DNA from: Virgibacillus oceani
GTDB taxonomy: Bacteria > Bacillota > Bacilli > Bacillales > Amphibacillaceae
Assembly: GCF_014638995.1 (NCBI RefSeq)
Contig: NZ_BMFR01000021.1
Span: forward strand, 1-54,875
Direction: 5' to 3'
DNA: 54,875 nt
Positions within the stretch are counted from its first letter, which is position 1; each line of letters begins with the position of its first letter. Below are positions 9,849 through 18,400 of the stretch, one piece after another. The translations under genes were made by a program, and so were the position numbers. The notes beneath the pieces are model-generated. The model was not told the DNA's origin. It did no database searches and saw nothing but the letters and a program-made list of their open reading frames with translations.

Positions 9849-11165
9849 TTATATACCTCCCACAAAACGCTTGCGATTCATGATATTTTTCGGATCATTA
9901 GTTTGTTTAATGCCTTCTAATAAGGCAAAATACCCCGGCTTTTCACCCCAAACTCCAACCGGCTCTCTTAGCGCAAACGGCAAATGGGTACATACAGCAT
10001 AGCCGCCTTTTTCTTCTGCCATTGCCCTAACAGCCCTTATATAAGAAACAATATCTTCTGGAAATCCTTTTACATATACTTTAGAAATCCCATGACCAAC
10101 ACCACCATGTGCTTCGACCCCAACATGATGCACTTCAGCAACCTTGTCAATTGCTCCTAAGATAATGGGAACATCTAAATTATTGCTTCCGATTTTCAGT
10201 GCTGCTTGAGTGTCAGCATCGTGCTTGCTATCGTTGTATCCATTTGGCCCTAAATGACGGAACCCTTCCCACCACTTTTTTGCTTCCTCCTCATGCTTAA
10301 TGGAATGCACAACACCATTCGGAAAATGATCTTTTACCCATTTTTCCTGATCAAGAACAGCATTTTTCCTGTCCTCAAATGCAATCGCAAGTGTATAATT
10401 CTTTTTTCCAGTCACTTTTTCCGCAATGGTAGGGGTTAGAACTTCAAGCGAGACCGGCTCCATCTTTGAATCGAGCAATTGTATCGCAAATTTTCGAATG
10501 TCCTGTTCTTTACCGTCGTGGAACTGAAGAAGGGACAGCCCCTCATACTTTGGAATCGGGCGCAATTTTATCGTAATTTCACTAATTATTCCAAGTGTTC
10601 CCATCGAACCAATGAAAAGCTTATTCATATCGTAACCCGCTACATTTTTTACAACTTTACCGCCTGTACGAATTACACTTCCGTCCGGATATACAATTCT
10701 CATACCTATAACCAAATCCCTCGCAGATCCGTACAGCAATCGTTTCGGTCCACTATCATTTGCCGAAACAATCCCGCCAATTGTTGCCAATTCAGGCCAG
10801 GAAGTATCCAGTGCGACACGCTGCCCATGGTTACGTAATTGATCCGTGATTTCCTTTAATGTCGTACCGGGTTTCACTGTCATAGTCAGGTCACCAACCG
10901 AATGCTCTACAATCCCTTTGTAGCTGGCAAGTGACAATAAAATATCAGCTCGTTCGATTTCCCCACCGAAGCCACGCTTGGTGCCACCTGAAACAACATT
11001 AACTGTTTTATCGTGTACGTAAGCATATGCAAGAACCTTTGAAATATCTTCCTCAGATTTCGCCTCAATAAATTGCAGCCCGCCGTTTCCAAGAGGGTGT
11101 CCCATTTCATCATTTACCCTAATTTGTTCTTTCGGCAAAACCTCCTCCAGATAAGAAGGAATCAT
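9849..11165 (-). CDS. glcE: FAD-binding oxidase GlcE
   Basis: 438-residue FAD-binding oxidoreductase of the GlcE type: FAD_binding_4 region (VSGGTKRGFGG, ATIGGIVSANDSGP, GGKVVKNVAGYDMNKLF, SMGTLGIISEIT) followed by a divergent C-terminal domain. It is longer than E. coli GlcE (about 350). Start at ATG 11165 after AAAGGAGGT; a longer start at 11189 would lie upstream of that site. It is first of the three oxidase subunits after the regulator gene, and the gap to that gene holds a degenerate REP-like palindrome. Confidence 0.85.
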   Translation of the reverse strand: MIPSYLEEVLPKEQIRVNDEMGHPLGNGGLQFIEAKSEEDISKVLAYAYVHDKTVNVVSGGTKRGFGGEIERADILLSLASYKGIVEHSVGDLTMTVKPGTTLKEITDQLRNHGQRVALDTSWPELATIGGIVSANDSGPKRLLYGSARDLVIGMRIVYPDGSVIRTGGKVVKNVAGYDMNKLFIGSMGTLGIISEITIKLRPIPKYEGLSLLQFHDGKEQDIRKFAIQLLDSKMEPVSLEVLTPTIAEKVTGKKNYTLAIAFEDRKNAVLDQEKWVKDHFPNGVVHSIKHEEEAKKWWEGFRHLGPNGYNDSKHDADTQAALKIGSNNLDVPIILGAIDKVAEVHHVGVEAHGGVGHGISKVYVKGFPEDIVSYIRAVRAMAEEKGGYAVCTHLPFALREPVGVWGEKPGYFALLEGIKQTNDPKNIMNRKRFVGGI

Positions 11166-11198
11166 GCTACTGTACCTCCTTTGAAACAAAGCGTCAGT

Positions 11199-11225
11199 GG
11201 AACAGTGGGTCAGCTCCCCTGTCCC
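11199..11225. repeat. degenerate REP-like palindrome
   Basis: GGAACAGTGGGTC and CCCCTGTCCC arms around a mutated core, in the gap between the FadR-type regulator and glcE. Confidence 0.65.
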
Positions 11226-11268
11226 AGTTAAGCCTTGTCTCAGATTATATGCCTATATGTTAAACCGT

Positions 11269-11976
11269 TTAATCACTTGAATTCTGTAAATGATGGTGCA
11301 GCAATTCTTCAACATAAGTAAGATGACTTAACATCGCTGTACGGGCCCTTACTGAATCATTTGCTTCGATAGCATCATATATAGCGACATGCTGCCCCAT
11401 TACAGCCGATGACAAATTTATATCTGACAAAATAACGCGATGGGTATCCATAATTCCTTTTTTCATTGTTGATGATACCGCTTCCATTAAATTAATTAAT
11501 AATTGATTACCACTAGCTTCTGCAATTTGCTGATGAAAACGGTAGTCTGCTTCCCAGCCTTTTAAAGTGGTAGCCATTAACAATTGGTCCAATGTTTGTT
11601 TCATAGAATCTATCTGGACAACTGAAGCATGAACAGCAGCCATTTCAACAATTCCGGCTTCTAAAATTTTGCGAACCTGATATAATTCGTTAATATCGCT
11701 TTCCCTAAAAAGCAGTACACCCGAGAGTATCTGGTTTGGATCAGTAGAGCGGACAAAGGTTCCTTCGCCATGTTTCACTTCAACTAGTCCTTTCCCTGTT
11801 AACGTTGTTATCGCATCGCGTACAGCGGAGCGTCCGACTTCAAACATGGAACATAATTCCCTAACAGATGGAAGCTTTTCATCTGGGTGAACCTTACCAG
11901 AATGAATCCAGCCTTCAATCTGTTCCACAATAATCTCAGACACCTTTTTTCTTGATACTTTCTCAGCTTGGAGCAC
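11269..11976 (-). CDS. FadR/GntR-family regulator of the glycolate genes
   Basis: 235-residue transcription factor with an N-terminal GntR winged helix (LPSVRELCSMFEVGRSAVRDAI at about 36-57, then a GEGTFV wing) and a C-terminal all-helical FCD ligand domain with the expected Asp/His metal ligands (DYRFHQQ, GQHVAIYDAI, SHLTYVEELLHHH). The start is GTG 11976 after GAAGGGGG; the overlapping ATG is out of frame. The FCD subfamily includes LldR, GlcC and LutR, which sense lactate or glycolate. Its place ahead of glcEFD makes it the probable glycolate-responsive regulator. Confidence 0.88.
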   Translation of the reverse strand: MLQAEKVSRKKVSEIIVEQIEGWIHSGKVHPDEKLPSVRELCSMFEVGRSAVRDAITTLTGKGLVEVKHGEGTFVRSTDPNQILSGVLLFRESDINELYQVRKILEAGIVEMAAVHASVVQIDSMKQTLDQLLMATTLKGWEADYRFHQQIAEASGNQLLINLMEAVSSTMKKGIMDTHRVILSDINLSSAVMGQHVAIYDAIEANDSVRARTAMLSHLTYVEELLHHHLQNSSD

Positions 11977-12000
11977 ATAAATACCCCCTTCGCACTTTAG

Positions 12001-12024
12001 ATATGTTGTCTGCTTATCACATAT
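12001..12024. promoter_or_regulatory. inverted repeat upstream of FadR-type gene
   Basis: ATATGT and ACATAT separated by 12 bp, 25 nt upstream of the GTG start. It could be an autoregulatory operator, but it does not match the usual GT-N3-AC core, so this is only a candidate. Confidence 0.3.
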
Positions 12025-12161
12025 CCGATAACTTAATTTAAATTAAAGCAGTGCACCATAACAAAGTCAAGGTAATATTTAAAATAATCCAAAAAGTCAC
12101 AAAACAAGATTCCCTTCCCTCTATTTCGACAAAAGTCGCGAGGACCCCCAACCCAGTAAAA

Positions 12162-12217
12162 TGGGACAAAGGGTCTGACCCCCTGTCCCGGGACAGGGGG
12201 TCAGACCCTTTGTCCCA
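12162..12217. repeat. paired REP-like palindromes (BIME-like)
   Basis: Two units in inverted orientation meet at CCCGGG (12187-12192) and form a perfect 56-bp palindrome, 28 bases each side. The right unit overlaps the 3' end of glcB and supplies its stop codon. Confidence 0.92.
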
Positions 12218-14375
12218 TTGCTTTTGCTTCGAGACGGCGGCGGTGAAGGATTGGTTCTGTATAGCCGCTTGGCTGCTCTTTTCCTTTGAAAACTAGATCA
12301 CAAGCTGCTTGAAAAGCAACTGAATTATCGTAGTCAGGTGCCATTGGTCGATAGTCCCCATCTTCAGCATTTTGTCTGTCAACAACCTTGGCCATGCGCT
12401 TTAGTGTATTTACCATTTGTTCCTCTGTGCAAATCCCATGATGAAGCCAGTTAGCAAGCATTTGACTAGAAATGCGCAATGTCGCACGATCTTCCATAAG
12501 TGCTACATTGTTAATATCCGGAACTTTGGAACAGCCAACACCTTGCTCAACCCAGCGTACAACATAACCAAGCAGTGTTTGTGCACTATTATCCAGTTCC
12601 ACCTGAATCTCCTTATCAGACCAATTAATCTTTTCAGCAACTGGAATTTGTAAAATCTCATTGCGAAATCCTTTTACCTCTTCCGCGAGTTTCTCTTGCA
12701 CCTTTTTAACATCAATTTCATGATAATGAAGTGCATGCAATGTCGCTGCTGTTGGCGATGGAACCCACGCGGTATTCCCTCCTGCAAGTAAATGACCTCT
12801 CTTTTGTTCGAGCATAGCTGCCATCAAATCCGGCATTGCCCACATCCCTTTGCCAATTTGCGCTTTTTCCTTAAGACCTGCATCCAAGCCGATACGTACA
12901 TTATTTTTCTCATAACCATCAAGCCAGACCGAAGCCTTCATTTCACCTTTTCGTATCATAGAACCGGCTTCCATTGATGTATGAATTTCATCTCCTGTAC
13001 GGTCAAGGAAACCTGTGTTAATGAAAACTATTCTTTCTTTAACCTCATTAATACAATTTTTTAAATTCAGGCTTGTGCGTCGTTCTTCATCCATTACACC
13101 AATCTTAAGTGTATTGCGTTTCATCTCAAGCATATCTTCAATACGATCAAACAATTCATTGGCAAATGCCACCTCTTTTGAGCCGTGCATTTTTGGCTTC
13201 ACAATATAAACAGAACCTTGCTCGGAATTACGGTATTGCCCATTTCCTAAAAGATCGTGTTTGGCCATTAAGCTTGTAAACACACCATCCATTATGCCTT
13301 CAGGGATTTCCTGTCCGTCAGCATCCAGAATTGCATTGTTCGTCATCAGATGACCAACATTACGGATAAACATAAGTACACGACCAGATAGTGTAATCGT
13401 TCCACCATTATTCCCTGTATAAGTTCGATCAGAGTTTAATTTACGCGTTATTTCTTTTCCATTTTTAGTGAAAACAGACGTTAAATCTCCCTTATTCAAA
13501 CCAAGCCAATTACGGTAAACGAGTGTTTTATCCTCGGCATCAACAGCTGCAACAGAGTCCTCACAATCCATAATAGTTGAAGTGGCGGACTCTAAGTAAA
13601 TGTCCTTCACACCCGCTTTGTCTGTTTTACCAATCGGATGATTTCGATCGATTTGAATTTCAACATGAAGTCCATTATTTTTCAATAGGATAGCTGCAGG
13701 CGCATCCGTATCCCCTTGGTAGCCGACAAATTTAAATGCATCATGAAGCCCTGTCGTTGTATTATTTTCAAGTGTTACTTCTAATTGTCCGTTAACAATA
13801 GTATAATTTGCCGCTTCTTTATGCGATGCTTCTTTTAGTGGTACGTTTTTATCAAGGAAGTCTTTGGCGAAAGCAATAACTTTGTCTCCGCGGACAGGGT
13901 TGTAGGAATCCAATTTCAAAGCACCGCCTTTTTCACTGATCACATCTGTTCCATACAGTGCATCATATAATGATCCCCAGCGTGCGTTAGCAGCATTAAT
14001 CGCATAGCGTGCATTGTCTATTGGCACTACAAGCTGTGGTCCTGCCTGCAGCGTAATGACATCATCAACATTTTCAGTCGTAATGTTAAAATCCTTTACC
14101 AGAGGCTCCAGATAACCGATTTCTTCCAAAAACGCTTTATACTCCGCAAAATTAAATGTGTCATTTTCCCTATGCCATGCATCAATTTGCTTTTGAAGAT
14201 CATCACGTTCTTTCAGCAACGCTTTGTTCTTAGGGGTCAAATCAGTTACAAGCTTACTAAAATCTTTCCAAAATTTCTCACTATCCAAGCCAGTATCCGG
14301 AAGTGCCTCGGAATTCACAAAGTCGTAAAGTACTTTTGCTACTTGAAGATTGTCTGTTTTTACGTAATCAGCCAT
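12201..14375 (-). CDS. glcB: malate synthase G
   Basis: 724 residues, matching the usual length of malate synthase G (E. coli GlcB 723). It condenses glyoxylate with acetyl-CoA to malate, completing glycolate use by the neighbouring oxidase. Recognisable parts are the glyoxylate/Mg site region ([26 protein letters not shown]), the [16 protein letters not shown] stretch, and [21 protein letters not shown] near the C-terminal plug. ATG 14375 follows GGGAGG. The last residues (MGQRV) and the TGA stop are encoded by the REP-like palindrome, so the natural C-terminus has been replaced by a few residues. Confidence 0.95.
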   Translation of the reverse strand: MADYVKTDNLQVAKVLYDFVNSEALPDTGLDSEKFWKDFSKLVTDLTPKNKALLKERDDLQKQIDAWHRENDTFNFAEYKAFLEEIGYLEPLVKDFNITTENVDDVITLQAGPQLVVPIDNARYAINAANARWGSLYDALYGTDVISEKGGALKLDSYNPVRGDKVIAFAKDFLDKNVPLKEASHKEAANYTIVNGQLEVTLENNTTTGLHDAFKFVGYQGDTDAPAAILLKNNGLHVEIQIDRNHPIGKTDKAGVKDIYLESATSTIMDCEDSVAAVDAEDKTLVYRNWLGLNKGDLTSVFTKNGKEITRKLNSDRTYTGNNGGTITLSGRVLMFIRNVGHLMTNNAILDADGQEIPEGIMDGVFTSLMAKHDLLGNGQYRNSEQGSVYIVKPKMHGSKEVAFANELFDRIEDMLEMKRNTLKIGVMDEERRTSLNLKNCINEVKERIVFINTGFLDRTGDEIHTSMEAGSMIRKGEMKASVWLDGYEKNNVRIGLDAGLKEKAQIGKGMWAMPDLMAAMLEQKRGHLLAGGNTAWVPSPTAATLHALHYHEIDVKKVQEKLAEEVKGFRNEILQIPVAEKINWSDKEIQVELDNSAQTLLGYVVRWVEQGVGCSKVPDINNVALMEDRATLRISSQMLANWLHHGICTEEQMVNTLKRMAKVVDRQNAEDGDYRPMAPDYDNSVAFQAACDLVFKGKEQPSGYTEPILHRRRLEAKAMGQRV

Positions 14376-14466
14376 CTATAATTCCTCCCTTTTCATCTAT
14401 CCCTATTTTAATGGGGGTGTAGCATAAACAGAAATATATGTTTTGCATGAACGTTATTCCTTTCGG

Positions 14467-14485
14467 CTATACCTTATAGTATAAT
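14467..14485 (+). promoter_or_regulatory. LysR-type box and -10 of the LysR gene
   Basis: CTATACCTTATAG (14467-14479) is a short dyad of the T-N11-A kind used by LysR proteins, directly followed by TATAAT (14480-14485). It lies in the 140-bp divergent region between glcB and the LysR gene, consistent with autoregulation. Confidence 0.45.
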
Positions 14486-14515
14486 AGGGAAAAATTATAC
14501 AAAGGGGTGCCACTA

Positions 14516-15442
14516 ATGGATGTAAGGCAGATAGAATATTTTGCGGAAGTTGCGAAACAATTGAACTTTACAAAGGCCGCCCAAGCACTTCATATTTCCC
14601 AGCCGTCATTAAGCAAGACAATTAAAAACCTCGAAACCGAACTTGGTGCACCGCTTTTCTATAGGGGCGCCAACCAATTGGATTTAACTGACGCCGGTAA
14701 AGCATTCTTAATCAATGCAAAGAATGTCCTCGATGCTTTTGAAAATTTAACCTCTGAACTAAACGATGTCATTGACTTAAAAAAAGGTGAAATAAAGATT
14801 GGGATACCCCCGATTATTGGTGCCGCATTCTTTTCTAAATTAATCAGCAATTACAAAGAAACATATCCTTCCATTGATTTAATACTAACTGAAGTTGGCA
14901 GTAACAAAATTAAAAACGGGGTTGATGAAGGTGAACTTGATATTGGATTGATCTGCAATCGTCCTGTTCAAAAAGAAAACTTTGAAACAATTAAACTATT
15001 AAAGGATCCGTTAATGCTGATCGTGCAAAAAGACAATCCATTAGCTAACAGAAAATCAATCGAATTCTCCCATATTGAAAAAGAACCCTTTATCTTATAT
15101 AGACATGACTTTTCTTTGCATGACCGGATTATAGATGCATGTGAACAAAGCGGTTTTTACCCTAATATCGTTTGTGAAAGCTCACAAAAGGACTTTATGA
15201 TCGAAATGGTCGAAGCTAAATTAGGTATAGCCCTATTACCGAGTAAAATTTGCAGCCAGATTACCAACGAAAATATTGCAGCCATCCCTTTTAACAAACC
15301 TATTGTAAATCTTGAATTAGGGATGATCTGGAAAAAGAACAGATACCTGCCATATGCAGTACGCGAATTTATCACCAAAGCGAAACAAGGGGACGGCTCT
15401 TTGGGACAGGGGGTCAGACCCCACTGTCCCAAAGTTGAATAA
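14516..15442 (+). CDS. LysR-family transcriptional regulator
   Basis: 308-residue LysR regulator with an N-terminal winged HTH (FTKAAQALHISQPSLSKTIKNLE) and a C-terminal type-2 periplasmic-fold effector domain. ATG 14516 is used rather than GTG 14507, because AAAGGGGTG is spaced for the ATG. It diverges from glcB and may control it (inference); the N-terminal style is also like CcpC and CidR/YwbI. The last 17 or so residues (from about GDGSLGQGV) are coded by a REP-like palindrome, so the original C-terminus has been overwritten. Confidence 0.88.
   Translation: MDVRQIEYFAEVAKQLNFTKAAQALHISQPSLSKTIKNLETELGAPLFYRGANQLDLTDAGKAFLINAKNVLDAFENLTSELNDVIDLKKGEIKIGIPPIIGAAFFSKLISNYKETYPSIDLILTEVGSNKIKNGVDEGELDIGLICNRPVQKENFETIKLLKDPLMLIVQKDNPLANRKSIEFSHIEKEPFILYRHDFSLHDRIIDACEQSGFYPNIVCESSQKDFMIEMVEAKLGIALLPSKICSQITNENIAAIPFNKPIVNLELGMIWKKNRYLPYAVREFITKAKQGDGSLGQGVRPHCPKVE
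15401..15432. repeat. REP-like palindrome inside the LysR 3' end
   Basis: TTGGGACAGGGGGTC ... CCACTGTCCCAA, a 32-bp palindrome with one loop-out. It is read in frame as GQGVRPHCPK at the C-terminus of the LysR protein. Confidence 0.9.
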
Positions 15443-15451
15443 CACAGAAAA

Positions 15452-15482
15452 GCGGGACAAGGGGTCTGACCCCTTGTCCCGC
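15452..15482. repeat. REP-like palindrome, possible GH92 terminator
   Basis: GCGGGACAAGGGGTC T GACCCCTTGTCCCGC, perfect apart from the central base. On the minus strand it is followed by TTTTCTGT and sits 7 nt past the GH92 stop, so it probably works as an intrinsic terminator for that gene. Confidence 0.9.
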
Positions 15483-15489
15483 TGCATAA

Positions 15490-18400
15490 TCAGTCTATTT
15501 TATTGCCTGTATAAAGTGCTTTTACCTCATCTGCACTGAGGGCTTCTTTAAAAATTCGAACTTCATCTACTAAGCCTTTTGTCTGAAGTCCATCAGGTCC
15601 CCAAGGTGCACCGCCAATAATTAATGGGTTATCATTAGATGCTATCGGAGTCGTTCCCGCTGCAATACTAGCTATCTCTTCTCCATTTACATAACCGGTA
15701 ACCTGGCCATTTTGTTTCCACGTTAATGCTAAATGTGTCCATTCGTTGGAAGCAATCGAACCTTTATTAAAGCTGAACCTGCTTCCACTTTCATCCCACA
15801 TTTCTGGATAAAGTCCGCCATCAACTCCAAGAACATACCCATCTCCTATTGACGTTTTACCAATAATTTTCTGATCTGAATCCGCGTCCTCAAGGTTAAC
15901 CCACAATCCGATGGTATATTCATCATCACCATTCAACAGTTCTGTAGAAGGAATTTCAATCCAGCCACCATTTAATTTAATAGCATTTCCTACCTTTCCT
16001 TCTACAAATGAAACGTCACCTTGAATTGTTCCATCATGTCCATATGGTGATGCGTCCTCTATATTATCTTCAAAATCAAGTGACAGAACTGGTCCATCAT
16101 GAAGAGCCTTTAACGTTCCAGTTAATTCATTAATTTTGACTTGATGTATGCCTAATGCAACATCACTTACGCTAAAAGTAACATCTTTGCTTTCACCGGG
16201 TGCAAGGGTAATTGTTTTCGATTCAATAGATTCACCGTCAAAAGAAAAGTTAATTTTCTTGTCGCCGGCAAGTAAACCGATATTCGCAACATGAACTGAA
16301 ATCTCAGCGTTTCCTCCCGGTTCAACTGTAGGTGCAGAAAGCTTGGAAACATCAAAGATTGGCACTTGTTCTACCTCATCTTTGTATTTCCACTTTCCCT
16401 TACCCGGGTTACCACCAGTATTTAATCTTGTTACAGAGGTAATTAATGCGTTGATGTCTGCACTTAGTTCTTCTTTTGCTTCTTTTGAAATGTCCTTAGA
16501 TTTTTTCTTCATGAATTTCAGCAGATCTTCGAGTTTTTTAGCAGCCTGTTTAAAGTGATCTTTCTCAAATTGATCTTTAGCCTGTCTAAGCTTTTTATCA
16601 AATTGCTTGACTAAAGAACCATTCATATCACCGGAATCCCGATAACCTTCATAACGATCTCTCACATGCGCAAACTTTTCATCTGTATTTCCAAACCCCA
16701 GAAATTCAATTTCCGCAAATGAAGTAGAACCATCTTCTCCACCTTCCGTTACCGCCAGTCGATATAAACTATACTCACCGGGATTCTGAATCATAAATGG
16801 CTTTGTAAAATCACGCCATTTAAAATTAACAGCTGTTCGTTTATCAGCAATCGTCCACTCTTCTCCATCGTTAGACCCTATTAATGTCCAGCTTTTCGGA
16901 TCTTCCCGGTCATTGTCACCCGATGTAATGGTGTACATTAACGCTCTTTCCTTACCATCTTTAAACTGATATTGAATCCATGGTTTATCACTGTCCAGAG
17001 TCAATTTCGTATCCGAGTTATTATCGAAAAGACGGTTCGCAACTCCCTTGTCACTATGATAGGCATTACCATCAGCATCATTTGTTAAATCCTTCAATGG
17101 ATCAGGCAGCAGTGAAGAACCATCTGTTGAACGATCTGTCATAGATGTTGGCAATGCATCGTTACCGGTTCCCCAATCAGACGGTTCCGGACCCATGTCA
17201 AATTCAAGTGTTGCACCTTCTGCCAACAAATCATGTGGTAATGTTGTCTTGTTATAGGACTTGCCATTCACCTTTAAGCCTTGTACATATTTATTCTTTT
17301 TACTTACATTTGGTGCTTCGATCACCAGATCTTTGCCATTTTCCAAATGAATCGTCATTTTTTCAAAATATGGTGCACCGATTGCATATTCCGGTGATCC
17401 CATTTGTAATGGATAAAATCCTGCTGCACTGAAAATATACCATGCAGACATTTCACCATTATCTTCATCACCTGGGTACCCCTGGCCAATTTCACTTCCT
17501 ATATACAGACGTGAAAGCACCTCGCTGACTTTTTCCTGCGTTTTCCAAGGCTTGCCGGCATAATTGTACATATAGGCGATATGGTGGGCAGGCTGATTGC
17601 TGTGTCCGTACATTCCCATACGGACATCCCTAGCCTCACGTATCTCATGAATGATACCACCATAATGACCTGGATATTGGGCGGTTTCTGGTGTTGTAAA
17701 AAATTTATCCAGTTTTTTTGCCAGTTCTTCCCGGCCGCCATAAAGATTCGCTAACCCCTGACCGTCTTGCGGCACGTGAAATGCCATATTCCACGCATTT
17801 GTCTCCGTATAGTCGCCGCCCCATTCTCTAGGGTCAAAATTCTCAGGCGTTGAACCCCATTTCCCTGAAGCATTTTTACCCATAAAAAATTCTGTCTCCG
17901 GGTTAAACATATTTACATAATTTTGAGCGCGTGACCAATAGTAGTTATAATCTGCTTGATACTGTTCATATTTCGGGTCATCTTTGTCAGTCTTTTCCAT
18001 AAGCACCTTCGCCATGTTGGCAATCGCAAAATCATTGATATAGCCATCCATTGCCCAGGACATACCTTCACCGGTTGAATTACTCGTATAACCGTTAAAG
18101 ATAGACGTGGATAATCCTTTCCGGCCGACACTTTGATCTTCACTTGCGACAGCCGCATTCTTAATTGCTGATTCATAATAGGCTTCTACATCAAAGTTGG
18201 TTACACCTTTCTGATAAGCATCACCAAACGCCACATCTGAGCTGGTACCAACCATTAGGTTTGCATATCCAGGAGAAGACCACCTTGAGATCCAGCCGCC
18301 ATCTTTGTACTGTTGGACGAACCCATCGATCATTTCCCCAGCCTGTGTTGGTGTCAATAATGTGTATGCTGGCCATGTTGTTCGGTACGTATCCCAAAAA

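Noticed and set aside
12051..12296. 81-residue frame across the paired palindrome at 12162
   Set aside because: The middle is REP sequence read twice and the end is antisense to glcB. No start signal is seen.
15157..15432. 91-residue frame antisense to the LysR gene
   Set aside because: Shadow of a clear LysR protein; the opening residues come from the REP-like repeat.
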